In this document: positions 7,897-17,106 of the stretch, piece by piece
Position numbering within the stretch: position 1 is the first letter of the stretch
How the letters are laid out: each line of letters starts with the position of its first letter
Assembly (NCBI RefSeq): GCF_036226765.1
Contig: NZ_CP109017.1
Location: forward strand, 4,088,501 to 4,152,500
Length of the DNA stretch: 64,000 nt
Source of the DNA: Streptomyces sp. NBC_00670
GTDB lineage: Bacteria; Actinomycetota; Actinomycetes; Streptomycetales; Streptomycetaceae
Direction: 5' to 3'
Program-made: the position numbers and the translations under genes
Notes under the pieces: model-generated
Told to the model about the DNA's origin: nothing
The model's database searches: none
What the model saw: the letters and a program-made list of their open reading frames with translations, nothing else

Positions 7897-9933
7897 ATGG
7901 ACGTGAAGCGATACTTCCGTGGGCCGGTCATGTGGATCGTGCTGGCCGTCCTTGCCGTGGTCGTGTTGATGCAGGTCGTCGGCTCCTCCGGCGGCTACAA
8001 GACGGTGGACACCGGCCAGGTCGTCCAGGCGATCAACCAGAACAAGGTCGAGTCGGCCAAGGTCACCACCGGCGACGAGCAGGTCATCAAGGTCCAGCTC
8101 AAGGACGGCGTCAAGGTCGAGGGCAGCTCGAAGATCCAGGCGAGCTACATCGGCGACCAGGGCGTCAATGTGGCCAACACCCTTCAGGACAAGTACCAGA
8201 ACAAGCAGATCCCGGACGGCTACACGGTCTCGCCGTCCAAGCAGAACCCGTTCCTCGGGATCCTGCTCTCGCTGCTGCCCTTCGTCCTGATCGTGGTCGT
8301 CTTCCTGTTCCTGATGAACCAGATGCAGGGCGGCGGCTCCCGGGTCATGAACTTCGGGAAGTCCAAGGCGAAGCTCATCACCAAGGACACCCCGAAGACG
8401 ACGTTCTCGGACGTCGCCGGTTCGGACGAGGCGGTCGAGGAGCTCCAGGAGATCAAGGAGTTCCTCCAGGAGCCGGCCAAGTTCCAGGCCGTCGGCGCCA
8501 AGATCCCCAAGGGCGTGCTGCTGTATGGCCCGCCCGGAACCGGCAAGACCCTGCTCGCGCGGGCCGTCGCCGGTGAGGCCGGGGTCCCCTTCTATTCGAT
8601 CTCCGGTTCCGACTTCGTCGAGATGTTCGTCGGTGTCGGTGCCTCCCGGGTCCGTGACCTGTTCGAGCAGGCCAAGGCGAACGCCCCGGCGATCGTCTTC
8701 GTCGACGAGATCGACGCGGTCGGCCGCCACCGCGGCGCCGGCCTCGGCGGCGGTCACGACGAGCGCGAGCAGACGCTGAACCAGCTCCTCGTCGAGATGG
8801 ACGGCTTCGACGTCAAGGGCGGCGTGATCCTCATCGCGGCCACCAACCGGCCCGACATCCTGGACCCGGCGCTGCTGCGCCCCGGCCGTTTCGACCGGCA
8901 GATCGCCGTCGACCGTCCGGACATGCAGGGCCGCCTCGAGATCCTCAAGGTCCACCAGAAGGGCAAGCCGGTCGCCCCGGACGTCGACCTGTCGGCCGTC
9001 GCCCGACGCACCCCCGGCTTCACCGGTGCCGATCTGTCCAACGTGCTGAACGAGGCCGCGCTCCTCACGGCCCGCAGCGACCGCAAGCTGATCGACAACC
9101 ACATGCTGGACGAGGCGATCGACCGCGTGGTCGCGGGCCCGCAGAAGCGGACCCGGATCATGTCGGACAAGGAGAAGAAGATCACCGCGTACCACGAGGG
9201 CGGTCACGCCCTGGTCGCGGCGGCCTCGCCGAACTCCGACCCGGTCCACAAGATCACGATCCTGTCCAGGGGCCGGGCCCTCGGCTACACGATGGTCCTG
9301 CCCGACGAGGACAAGTACTCGACCACGCGCAACGAGATGCTGGACCAGCTCGCCTACATGCTGGGCGGCCGCGCGGCCGAGGAGCTCGTCTTCCACGACC
9401 CGACCACGGGTGCGGCCAACGACATCGAGAAGGCCACGTCCACGGCGCGCGCCATGGTCACCCAGTACGGCATGACCGAGCGCCTCGGCGCCATCAAGTT
9501 CGGCGGCGACAACACCGAGCCGTTCCTCGGCCGTGAGATGGCCCACCAGCGCGACTACTCGGAAGAGGTCGCCGCGCTGGTGGACGAGGAAGTCAAGAAG
9601 CTGATCGAGAACGCGCACAACGAGGCCTGGGAGATCCTGGTCGAGAACCGCGACGTGCTCGACAACCTGGTCCTCGCCCTGCTGGAGAAGGAGACGCTGG
9701 GCAAGGAGGAGATCGCCGAGATCTTCGCCCCCATCCACAAGCGTCCCCCGCGGCCCGCGTGGACCGGCTCCTCGCGCCGCACGCCGTCCACCCGCCCGCC
9801 GGTGCTCTCCCCCAAGGAGCTCGCACTGACCAACGGGGCCAACGGCACTCCGGCGATCAGCACGGCCAAGTCCACGGCGGCCGAGTCCGCCCCGGCGGCC
9901 GAGCCCGCCCCGGAGGACCGCCGGGACAGCTGA
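7897..9933 (+). CDS. ftsH: ATP-dependent zinc metalloprotease FtsH
   Basis: Membrane-anchored AAA+ protease degrading misfolded membrane and regulatory proteins. The 678-residue form begins MDVKRYFRGPVMWIV, with a TM helix at ~10-30, a periplasmic-side domain, a second TM (~130-150, LLSLLPFVLIVVVFLFLM), Walker A GPPGTGKT (211-218), Walker B FVDEID (Asp270, Glu271) and zinc motif HEGGH (433-437). The C-terminus is Pro/Ala/Ser-rich. The start is uncertain: ATG 7861 or an upstream codon would add an N-terminal tail; the only good Shine-Dalgarno-like string (GGAGGG, 7867-7872) is 24 nt before 7897. Confidence 0.93.
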   Translation: MDVKRYFRGPVMWIVLAVLAVVVLMQVVGSSGGYKTVDTGQVVQAINQNKVESAKVTTGDEQVIKVQLKDGVKVEGSSKIQASYIGDQGVNVANTLQDKYQNKQIPDGYTVSPSKQNPFLGILLSLLPFVLIVVVFLFLMNQMQGGGSRVMNFGKSKAKLITKDTPKTTFSDVAGSDEAVEELQEIKEFLQEPAKFQAVGAKIPKGVLLYGPPGTGKTLLARAVAGEAGVPFYSISGSDFVEMFVGVGASRVRDLFEQAKANAPAIVFVDEIDAVGRHRGAGLGGGHDEREQTLNQLLVEMDGFDVKGGVILIAATNRPDILDPALLRPGRFDRQIAVDRPDMQGRLEILKVHQKGKPVAPDVDLSAVARRTPGFTGADLSNVLNEAALLTARSDRKLIDNHMLDEAIDRVVAGPQKRTRIMSDKEKKITAYHEGGHALVAAASPNSDPVHKITILSRGRALGYTMVLPDEDKYSTTRNEMLDQLAYMLGGRAAEELVFHDPTTGAANDIEKATSTARAMVTQYGMTERLGAIKFGGDNTEPFLGREMAHQRDYSEEVAALVDEEVKKLIENAHNEAWEILVENRDVLDNLVLALLEKETLGKEEIAEIFAPIHKRPPRPAWTGSSRRTPSTRPPVLSPKELALTNGANGTPAISTAKSTAAESAPAAEPAPEDRRDS

Positions 9934-9984
9934 GCCCACGGCTCCGGCCGGCCCCGCCGGCCGCCCGTCGGGCCCGGAACAAAT

Positions 9985-10020
9985 GCCGCGTCACCCAGGT
10001 TCTAGCCTGGGAGGCGCGGC
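9985..10020 (+). terminator. Hairpin after ftsH
   Basis: Interrupted stem: outer arms GCCGCG / CGCGGC, inner arms CCCAGG / CCTGGG, loop TTCTAG. It lies about 50 bp after ftsH and 100 bp before folE; probable ftsH terminator. Confidence 0.6.
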
Positions 10021-10121
10021 ATTCGTCGTATGCCCGCACGTATGTCCGTACGTATGCGCGGCCCCTACGCACGACGCGTGACAGACCCGAACGCGTCACA
10101 GGCTCAGGAACGAGGCACCAC

Positions 10122-10727
10122 ATGACCGACCCGGTGACGCTGGACGGTGAGCACACGATCGGCGAGTTCGACGAGAAGCGCGCCGAGAACGCCGTGCGCG
10201 AGCTCCTCATCGCCCTGGGAGAGGACCCCGACCGCGAGGGCCTCAGGGACACCCCGGGCCGGGTGGCGCGGGCGTACCGGGAGATATTCGCGGGGCTGTG
10301 GCAGCGTCCCGAGGACGTGCTGACCACGACGTTCGACCTGGGCCACGACGAGATGGTCCTGGTGAAGGACATCGAGGTGTACTCGACCTGCGAGCACCAC
10401 CTGGTGCCGTTCCGCGGTGTGGCGCACGTCGGGTACATCCCGTCGGCCAACGGCAAGATCACCGGTCTGTCGAAGCTGGCCCGGCTCGTGGACGTCTACG
10501 CCCGCCGCCCCCAGGTACAGGAGCGGCTCACCACCCAGATCGCCGACTCGCTCATGGAGATCCTCGAACCGCGCGGCGTGATCGTCGTGGTCGAGTGCGA
10601 GCACATGTGCATGTCGATGCGGGGCATCCGCAAGCCCGGCGCCAAGACGATCACCTCGGCGGTGCGCGGCCAGCTCCGCGACGCCGCCACCCGCAACGAG
10701 GCGATGAGCCTGATCATGGCGCGCTGA
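10122..10727 (+). CDS. folE: GTP cyclohydrolase I
   Basis: First enzyme of tetrahydrofolate (pterin) synthesis: GTP to 7,8-dihydroneopterin triphosphate plus formate. The 201-residue size is typical. Zinc ligands are visible in STCEHH (Cys90, His93) and the ECEHMC segment (Cys163 is the likely third ligand). ATG 10122 follows GGAACGAGG. Stands on the plus strand facing the minus-strand fol genes, so the folate genes form a convergent cluster here. Confidence 0.95.
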   Translation: MTDPVTLDGEHTIGEFDEKRAENAVRELLIALGEDPDREGLRDTPGRVARAYREIFAGLWQRPEDVLTTTFDLGHDEMVLVKDIEVYSTCEHHLVPFRGVAHVGYIPSANGKITGLSKLARLVDVYARRPQVQERLTTQIADSLMEILEPRGVIVVVECEHMCMSMRGIRKPGAKTITSAVRGQLRDAATRNEAMSLIMAR

Positions 10728-10752
10728 GCTTCGCAGCGACGGAGGACGGTGG

Positions 10753-11250
10753 TCAGGCGGCGGCCGCGGTGCCGTCGTTGTCGCTGTTGTCGTCGTCCCC
10801 GTCCTCCGGGAGCTTGCAGACGCGCTCCAGGAAGAGGGCGGCCGCTATGACCGCGATGCCGCCCACGACCGAGAAGCCGGCGTAGATCGCCTGGTCCCGG
10901 CGGGCGGGGAAGTCGAGGTACTCAAGGAGGAGGGCGCCCGTGCCGCCGTACATGCCGGCGACGAGCGCGGCGACCAGGGCGCTGGCCTGGCCGAAGACGA
11001 CCGCGCGGGCGGCCATCAGGGGGTCCACGCCCTTCGCCCCGGGCCGGCGCTCGCGCTGGGCCCGCAGCCGGGCGCGCAGCGACAGCGCGGTGGCCAGCAG
11101 GACCACGGCGATCAGCGCCAGTACGATCGGCGCGGCCAGCGGGACGCTCGGCAGGGTCCCCACCGCCATCCACAGGCGGGCGCCCGACCAGGACAGCACT
11201 CCGGCCACCACGAACACCGCCGCCAGCGTCCTGATGCGCAGCTCTTCCAC
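10753..11250 (-). CDS. DUF3180 membrane protein
   Basis: A 165-residue protein with four hydrophobic segments (about 8-27, 38-58, 88-108, 122-142) and a charged acidic tail (EDGDDDNSDNDG). It is the conserved actinobacterial DUF3180 protein that follows folK. Start GTG 11250 has GAAGGGG 7 nt upstream. It is separated from folK by 53 bp and probably belongs to the folate transcription unit. Function unknown; a role in pterin transport or membrane association is only a guess from position. Confidence 0.8.
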   Translation of the reverse strand: MEELRIRTLAAVFVVAGVLSWSGARLWMAVGTLPSVPLAAPIVLALIAVVLLATALSLRARLRAQRERRPGAKGVDPLMAARAVVFGQASALVAALVAGMYGGTGALLLEYLDFPARRDQAIYAGFSVVGGIAVIAAALFLERVCKLPEDGDDDNSDNDGTAAAA

Positions 11251-11303
11251 GGTGCCCCTTCGTCGGTGTCGAGCGGTCGTTCCGGCTCGGTAGACCTTAA
11301 CGA

Positions 11304-11912
11304 CTACTCGGGCAGCCGGAGTTCCAGGTCGGCGCGCGGCGTCACGCCTTCACGGGTGATCCCGTCGAGCAGTTCGGCCACCGGGCCGCGCCCGGGCAGC
11401 GCCGCCGCGGGATCCACGTCGTGCCAGGGCGCCAGGACGAAGGCCCGCTCGTGCGCGCGGGGGTGGGGGAGGGTGAGCACCGGGTCGTCGGAGACGACGT
11501 CGTCGTAGGACACGATGTCCACGTCGAGGGTGCGCGGCCCCCAGCGCTCGTCCCGGACCCGGTGGAAGGCCTCCTCCACCGCGTGCGCCCGCTCCAGGAG
11601 CGAGGACGGCGGCAGGGTCGTCCTCAGCACGGCCACCGCGTTGAAGTACGACGGCTGGCTGCCGGGCTCGACGCCCCACGGCTCCGTCTCGTAGACGGGG
11701 GAGACCGCCTTGACGCGGACGCCGGGCGTGTCCTCCAGGGCGTCGACGGCGCCCTGGAGCGTCTCCAGGCGGTTGCCGAGGTTGGAGCCCAGGGAGAGCA
11801 CCGCGCGCCGGGGGTTCTGGAGCGTGCTGTCGGCGGCGTCCACGCGCGCGGTCACCGCGGCGGGCACGGGCTGGACCACCGGGTCGCTGGGACCGGGGGT
11901 GAAGGCTGTCAT
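11304..11912 (-). CDS. folK: 2-amino-4-hydroxy-6-hydroxymethyldihydropteridine pyrophosphokinase (HPPK)
   Basis: Transfers pyrophosphate from ATP to hydroxymethyl-dihydropterin. The 202-residue product carries LSLGSNLGNR, SPVYETEPWGV and the HPPK signature WGPRTLDVDIVSYDD with its magnesium-binding aspartates, then LPHPRAHERAFVL. About 35 extra residues precede the family's usual start. The ATG at 11912 overlaps the folB stop (ATGA), implying translational coupling with folB. Confidence 0.95.
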   Translation of the reverse strand: MTAFTPGPSDPVVQPVPAAVTARVDAADSTLQNPRRAVLSLGSNLGNRLETLQGAVDALEDTPGVRVKAVSPVYETEPWGVEPGSQPSYFNAVAVLRTTLPPSSLLERAHAVEEAFHRVRDERWGPRTLDVDIVSYDDVVSDDPVLTLPHPRAHERAFVLAPWHDVDPAAALPGRGPVAELLDGITREGVTPRADLELRLPE

Positions 11913-12268
11913 ACGCGGCTCCGGGTGAGGGTGACGGTCACGTCGTCGAACGGCACGGTGATGGGGGCCTCGGGCTTGTGCACGCACACCTCGACCTCCT
12001 GGACCGGCTCGTGCCGCAGGCAGGCGTCGGCGATGCGCTGGGCGAGCGTCTCGATCAGGTCGACGGGGTCGCCCGCGACGAGGGCGGCGATCTCCTCGGC
12101 GACGATGCCGTAGTGCACCGTCTTCGTCAGGTCGTCGTCCGCCGCGGCGGGGCGGGTGTCCAGGCCGAGGACCACGTCCACCACGAAGGTCTGGCCCCGC
12201 TCGCGTTCCTCGGGGAACACGCCGTGGTGCCCGCGGGCCCTCAGGCCGCGCAACGCGACACGATCCAC
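11909..12268 (-). CDS. folB: Dihydroneopterin aldolase
   Basis: Cleaves dihydroneopterin to hydroxymethyl-dihydropterin and glycolaldehyde. The 119-residue product shows LRGLRARGHHGVFPEER, the catalytic Glu region, and VCVHKPEAPI near the end. GTG 12268 is used with GGAG 8 nt upstream; another in-frame GTG lies 9 nt earlier. It ends in an ATGA overlap with folK. A 287-bp gap from the NTF2-like gene may hold a separate promoter. Confidence 0.95.
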   Translation of the reverse strand: MDRVALRGLRARGHHGVFPEERERGQTFVVDVVLGLDTRPAAADDDLTKTVHYGIVAEEIAALVAGDPVDLIETLAQRIADACLRHEPVQEVEVCVHKPEAPITVPFDDVTVTLTRSRV

Positions 12269-12555
12269 GCGCCTCACTCCTGCGTCTCGTACGGGAACGG
12301 CCGGGCAGCGGCCGTCGGGGCCATATGCGGGCGGCATACCGGCCACGAACGAATCTACCCGCGCCCACTGACAGCACCCCCGCACGGGGGCACGGCCTGG
12401 ACGACGGCCGGAACGGGCCGCTCCGGCCGCCCCACCTGGGCGAAGGGCGCCACCGGGCGGGCCGCCGCACGGGGGCCGTGAATTCCCCCACGTCCAGCAT
12501 GCGGAGGGACGTTCCGGGGCGTTCCGGCCCGTACCGGCCGGGCGGAGGGGTTCGC

Positions 12556-13065
12556 TCAGGCCGTCGCGTCCGGCGTGCCGTCCGGCTCCCCGCCGTCGGA
12601 TTCGGCCAGCACCGGGGAGGCGTGGTGGGACCACAGCCGCCAGCCGTCCGGCGTGCGCCGGAAGACGTTGGTGGCGACCACCAGCTGGCCGACGAGCGGA
12701 CCCGGCTCGTCGCCGTCCTCCGCGGGTCCGCCGCTGAGGATGTTCTCGGTGCACGTGACCAGCGCGGTGTCGCCGGTCACCGACACGTGCACGTCGGTCA
12801 GGAAGAACTGGATGTACTCCGTGTTCGCCATGATCAGCGCGTACGACCGCAGCACCTCGCCGCGCCCGGTGAGCACCGGCCAGCCGGGATGGACGCAGGA
12901 GATCACCCCGGCCTCGGCGGGGTCGTGGTACTCCTCGTCGACGCCCACGTCGGACGGGGTCAGCCACATCGACGACAGTTCCTCGAAGTCGCCGCGCTCC
13001 ATCGCCTCGTAGAAGGCGGTGTTGGCCTGTTCGACCTGTTCGACGTCGAGGTGGGGAGCGGTCAT
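12556..13065 (-). CDS. NTF2/SnoaL-like protein embedded in the folate operon
   Basis: A 169-residue cytoplasmic protein with the NTF2/SnoaL cone fold pattern (AFYEAMERGDFEEL...; GRGEVLRSYALIM; TNVFRRTPDGWRLWSHHASP). Its ATG overlaps the folP stop by ATGA, so translation is coupled to folP. Members of this superfamily are enzymes or binding proteins; nothing here fixes a substrate. The acidic C-terminus (ESDGGEPDGTPDATA) is likely disordered. Position suggests a folate-pathway role, for example a pterin intermediate, but this is inference. Confidence 0.82.
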   Translation of the reverse strand: MTAPHLDVEQVEQANTAFYEAMERGDFEELSSMWLTPSDVGVDEEYHDPAEAGVISCVHPGWPVLTGRGEVLRSYALIMANTEYIQFFLTDVHVSVTGDTALVTCTENILSGGPAEDGDEPGPLVGQLVVATNVFRRTPDGWRLWSHHASPVLAESDGGEPDGTPDATA

Positions 13066-13922
13066 CGGGCTCCTTCCACGGCACGGGCGACACGCACGGC
13101 GTCGGCGGTCGCGCGCACCTCGTGCACCCGGACCGCCCAGGCGCCCGCCTGCGCGGCCAGCGCGGAGACGGCCGCCGTGGCGGCGTCCCGCTCCCGCGCG
13201 GGCGGCGGGGCGCCGTCCGGACCGGCCAGCACCCGGCCCAGGAACCGCTTGCGGGAGGCGGCGACCAGCAGCGGGTGGCCGAGGCCGAGCACCCGGTCCA
13301 GGCGGGCCAGCAGGGCGAGGTCGTGGTCGACGTCCTTGGAGAAGCCGAGCCCCGGGTCGACCACGACCCGGTCGGGCGCGACGCCGCCGGCCAGCACGGC
13401 CTCCACGCGCGCGTGGAGCTCGTCGACGACCTCGGTGACGACGTCCTCGTACACCCCCCTGACGTTGCCGCCCTCCAGGAAGCCGCGCCAGTGCATGACG
13501 ACGAAGGGGGCGCCCGAGGCGGCGACGACGGGGACCATCGCCGGGTCGGCCAGGCCGCCGCTGACGTCGTTGACCAGGACGGCACCGGCGGCGAGCGCCT
13601 GCTCGGCGACCCGCGCGCGCATGGTGTCGACGGAGACGACGACCCCCTCGGAGGCCAGGCCCCGCACGACGGGGACGACGCGGCGCAGCTCCTCCGCCTC
13701 GTCGACGCGGGTGGCGCCGGGCCGGGTGGACTCGCCGCCGACGTCGACGAGGTCGGCGCCCTCCGCGACGAGGTCCAGGCCGTGCTTGACGGCGACGGTG
13801 GTGTCGAACCAGCGGCCCCCGTCGGAGAAGGAGTCGGGCGTCACGTTGACGACGCCCATGACCGCACAGCGGTCCCATGTCGGCAGTCCACCCACGGGGC
13901 TCCGCCCGGTCTTGTCGCGCAT
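13062..13922 (-). CDS. folP: Dihydropteroate synthase
   Basis: Condenses hydroxymethyl-dihydropterin pyrophosphate with p-aminobenzoate; target of sulfonamides. The 286-residue product has MGVVNVTPDSFSDGG, DVGGESTRPGA, VVVDPGLGFSKD and ASRKRFLG, all expected of an active DHPS. ATG 13922 begins MRDKTGRSPVGG. It is first in the minus-strand folate operon and overlaps the next gene by 4 nt. Confidence 0.95.
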   Translation of the reverse strand: MRDKTGRSPVGGLPTWDRCAVMGVVNVTPDSFSDGGRWFDTTVAVKHGLDLVAEGADLVDVGGESTRPGATRVDEAEELRRVVPVVRGLASEGVVVSVDTMRARVAEQALAAGAVLVNDVSGGLADPAMVPVVAASGAPFVVMHWRGFLEGGNVRGVYEDVVTEVVDELHARVEAVLAGGVAPDRVVVDPGLGFSKDVDHDLALLARLDRVLGLGHPLLVAASRKRFLGRVLAGPDGAPPPARERDAATAAVSALAAQAGAWAVRVHEVRATADAVRVARAVEGAR

Positions 13923-13953
13923 GTGTTCAGCGTAGGCGGCGCACGCGCCTGAT

Positions 13954-14015
13954 GAGGGACACGGGGCAATGCCCCTGAGGGACACGGGGCAACGCCCCTG
14001 AGGGGTGCGGGGCAT
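13954..14015. repeat. 23-bp tandem repeat upstream of folP
   Basis: Two adjacent 23-bp copies (13954-13976, 13977-13999; one mismatch) and a partial third (14000-14015). Each holds a GGGGCAAYGCCCC hairpin. They occupy the short divergent gap between folP and the esterase gene. Confidence 0.85.
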
Positions 14016-14069
14016 AACCTGTTTCCTCCCGGTTCGCCGGACCTGCCGGTACAGGCGAAGGGACGCCCC

Positions 14070-15191
14070 GTGGGCCTCACCAGCACCCCCACCCTCCTCA
14101 CGACCACACTGTGCGCCACCGCACTGCTCACCGGAGCCGTCTGGTGCTGGCCCCGCCTGGCCCGCACCACCTGGCGGACCGTCGGCGGCCGCGTCGGCCT
14201 GCTGCTGGCCACCCAGCTCGCGCTCTTCGCCTGCGTCGTCCTGGCCGCCAACCGGAGCTTCGGCTTCTACGCGAGCTGGGCGGACCTCTTCGGCCAGGAG
14301 CGGGGCGAGGGTGTGGTCGTCGACCACACTCCGTACGGCACGGGCGGCCAGGGCGGCGCGGGCGGAGCGCTCCGCGTCGTCGGCCTCCGCGACGCGGACG
14401 GGACCGGCGGACGGATCCAGCGCGTCCGCGTCGTCGGCCGTACGACCCGGATCGCCACGCCCGCGCTGGTCTACCTGCCGCCGGAGTACTTCCAGCCCCG
14501 CTACCGCACCCGCACGTTCCCCGTCGCCGTCGTGCTCACCGGCTACCCGGGCACGGCCGAGGCGCTGGTCCGGGGGCTGCGCTACCCGCGGACGGCCCAC
14601 CGGCTGGCCGCGGCGGGACGGATGCGCCCCATGGTGCTCGTGATGCTGCGGCCCACCGTGGCGCCGCCGCGCGACACGGAGTGCGCGGACGTCCCGGGCG
14701 GTCCGCGTACCGAGTCGTTCTTCGCCGAGGACCTGCCCGCGGCCGTCCGCGTGCACTACCGGGTGGACCGCGCGCCCGCCGGCTGGGGTGTCGTCGGCGA
14801 CTCCACGGGCGGCTACTGCGCACTGAAACTGGCCATGCATCACCCGGAGGTCTACGCCGCCGGGGCGGGCCTGTCGCCGTACTACCGGGCGCCGGTCGAC
14901 CGCACCACCGGCGACCTCTACGGCGGCGACCGGAACCTGCGCGACCGCGCCGACCTGTGGTGGTGCCTCGCCCACCTGCCCGCGCCGGACACCTCACTGC
15001 TCGTCAGCAGCAGCCGCACGGGCGAGAACAACTACAAGGACACGCTGGAGTTCATAAGGCGGGTGAAGGCCAAGGGGGTCACCCGGATCTCGTCGATCAT
15101 CCTGGACAGCGGCGGCCACAACTTCAACACCTGGCGGCGGGAGATCCCGGCGACGCTGCGGTGGATGAGCGACCGGATCGGCGAGCGGTAA
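14070..15191 (+). CDS. Membrane-anchored alpha/beta hydrolase (esterase D/antigen 85-like)
   Basis: A 373-residue protein with two N-terminal hydrophobic segments (about 7-27 and 42-61) followed by an extracytoplasmic PF00756-type esterase domain. The nucleophile elbow is GDSTGG (Ser245); a candidate acid lies in the region before ILDSGGHNFNTW, whose His is the likely catalytic base. GTG 14070 follows GAAGGGA with 6 nt spacing. The architecture resembles mycolyltransferase-like esterases of actinobacteria that do not make mycolates; substrate unknown. Confidence 0.85.
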   Translation: MGLTSTPTLLTTTLCATALLTGAVWCWPRLARTTWRTVGGRVGLLLATQLALFACVVLAANRSFGFYASWADLFGQERGEGVVVDHTPYGTGGQGGAGGALRVVGLRDADGTGGRIQRVRVVGRTTRIATPALVYLPPEYFQPRYRTRTFPVAVVLTGYPGTAEALVRGLRYPRTAHRLAAAGRMRPMVLVMLRPTVAPPRDTECADVPGGPRTESFFAEDLPAAVRVHYRVDRAPAGWGVVGDSTGGYCALKLAMHHPEVYAAGAGLSPYYRAPVDRTTGDLYGGDRNLRDRADLWWCLAHLPAPDTSLLVSSSRTGENNYKDTLEFIRRVKAKGVTRISSIILDSGGHNFNTWRREIPATLRWMSDRIGER

Positions 15192-15446
15192 TTCGCGGTG
15201 CAATGGGCGAGGGTGGCGTATGCGCAGGTCAGGTGGTGTGTGCGGGGCCGGAATTCCGCGCTGTCCGGCACCCTGGACCCCCGCCATGAATGATCTTGAA
15301 AGCGCGCCGCCGTAACTCCCGCGCACCGCCCCCGCACTTCCCGTCCGCGCCCCTGGTACGGCTGATGCGGGGTGAAGCTTTCGGTGTGGCCGTGTTTTTA
15401 CCGGGCGGGGCACCATCATTCGCCTACGCGCGGTAAGTTTCTGGCC

Positions 15447-16835
15447 ATGCCACGTGGACGCCACCGTCATTCCCCGCCCCTGCACCGGCTGTTGCCCCCC
15501 TCGGTGATCGCAGGCGTCTCGGTCGTCTGCGCCGTGGGGCCCTGGTTGTTCACGGAAGCCGCGCTGCTCCGTGGGCTGGCCGCGGGTGCCGCGGTGACGA
15601 CGGTCGTCGGCACGTTCGTCATGCGCCGCTGGGACGTCGCGGCCGGCAAGCGCGTCGCCGACCTCACGCGCGCGCGGGCGAGCGACGAGTGGCGGCACGA
15701 GGAGCGGGTCGCGGAGCTCGAGACCGACATCGAGGAGTCGCGCGAGCTGCGCCAGAAGCTGGAGCAGAAGCTGCGCGGCAAGCGGACGGAGCTCGCCCGG
15801 CTGCGCAACGAGCACGCCGCGCTGCTGCGCCGGTACGCCACGGCGGAGACGGAGCGGGCGAGCGCCCTGGAGGGCCGCCGCCTGCTGGAGATAGAGGCGG
15901 CACCGGAGGCGGAGGAGTCCGCGCCGGAGGACACGGCGGCGTCGGACGTGGCGACGACGGCCGCCACGACGGCCGAGGCCGGTGCGACGACCGCCGCCAC
16001 GGCGGCCGGGAGCGACGCCGACGCGTCGGCACCGGCGGCCTCCGAGGCGCCCCGGGCGTTCTCCCCGGCCGGCGCGAAGCTCTTCCGGCAGGCCGGGTCC
16101 GCGCTGGAGCGTCTGGTGCGCGAGGGCGCCGCCGACAAGGCCGACGGCGCCGACGAGGAGGCGGACGCCTCGGAGCCCGCCTCCGTCACCGAGGACGCGT
16201 CCGACCCCGTCGAGCACGCGGCCGCCGGGGCGGAGGCGTCCGAGGCGGCCGCGGAGGGCGACGACCTTCCCGAGCCGGCCGCCGAGGCCGCCGCGCACGG
16301 GCAGGAGCCCGAGGGGAAGCAGGACGGCGAGGGCGGCTCGCCCGACGACCGCGGTCCGCAGGACGACCCGCCGACCCGCGCCCCCCGACAGCGCTCCGCC
16401 GAGGACGCGGCCGCCGCGGCCGACGCCCCCGCGCAGGACACCGCCGCCCACGGGCCGACGGACTCTGCGGCGGCCCCCGCCCCCGAGCACGCCGCACCCG
16501 CCTCCCTGGGCCGGCCGGCCGGACCCGGGCACTTCACCGTGCCGACCGCGGTCGCCGTCGTACCGACCGAGGCTCCCCGGCGCCCCTCCGTCCAGGGCGG
16601 TTTCGACTTCTTCGGCACCCAGAAGACGGCCCCCGAGCGCACGGCGGACTCCGTGCACAACGAGGACCTCGCGGACGTCGTCGGCCAGGAGGCGCTCGCG
16701 CTGCACAAGGCGGAGGCCGAGTCCGGCTTCAAGCCGGCCGGCCCCGAGGTGCGGGCCGGACAGGTCATCGACCTGACCGAGCACGACGAGACCGAGCAGA
16801 TCGACATCGAGGGTCTCCGCACGGCGGCGTCGTAG
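15447..16835 (+). CDS. Conserved Streptomyces membrane protein with coiled coil and acidic Ala/Glu-rich region
   Basis: A 462-residue protein of unknown function. Two hydrophobic segments (about 16-36 and 40-60) are followed by a heptad-rich coiled coil (about 70-150, EWRHEERVAELETD...ELRQKLEQKL). A long Ala/Glu/Asp/Pro-rich region (150-370) leads to a conserved C-terminal part (FDFFGTQK..., DLADVVGQEAL, QVIDLTEHDETEQIDIE). The ATG at 15447 gives MPRGRHRHSPP; an upstream in-frame ATG at 15372 is less likely. A cytoskeletal or scaffold role is conceivable from the coiled coil, but nothing proves it. Confidence 0.8.
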   Translation: MPRGRHRHSPPLHRLLPPSVIAGVSVVCAVGPWLFTEAALLRGLAAGAAVTTVVGTFVMRRWDVAAGKRVADLTRARASDEWRHEERVAELETDIEESRELRQKLEQKLRGKRTELARLRNEHAALLRRYATAETERASALEGRRLLEIEAAPEAEESAPEDTAASDVATTAATTAEAGATTAATAAGSDADASAPAASEAPRAFSPAGAKLFRQAGSALERLVREGAADKADGADEEADASEPASVTEDASDPVEHAAAGAEASEAAAEGDDLPEPAAEAAAHGQEPEGKQDGEGGSPDDRGPQDDPPTRAPRQRSAEDAAAAADAPAQDTAAHGPTDSAAAPAPEHAAPASLGRPAGPGHFTVPTAVAVVPTEAPRRPSVQGGFDFFGTQKTAPERTADSVHNEDLADVVGQEALALHKAEAESGFKPAGPEVRAGQVIDLTEHDETEQIDIEGLRTAAS

Positions 16836-17106
16836 GCCGGGCGCACCCGACCGGGGGCCATCCCGGCCCCGACCATGCCAGGGCGGCCACCGGCGTCCCT
16901 GAGGGGGGCGCGAGCCGCCGCCGCGCCCCCCTCAGGAGCGCAAGGCCGCATCCGATCTGCGGCTCCGCCGCGTGGGCGCGGCCGGCCCCCATCGGCCGTC
17001 GGCCGGCACCACGCCCGCAGCGCTCAGCGGCCGCCCACGGCGGCTCGAGACCGGCCCGGCTCCCGGAGGCCGCTTCCGGCCCCGGAGGCCGCCACTCAAC
17101 GCCCGC

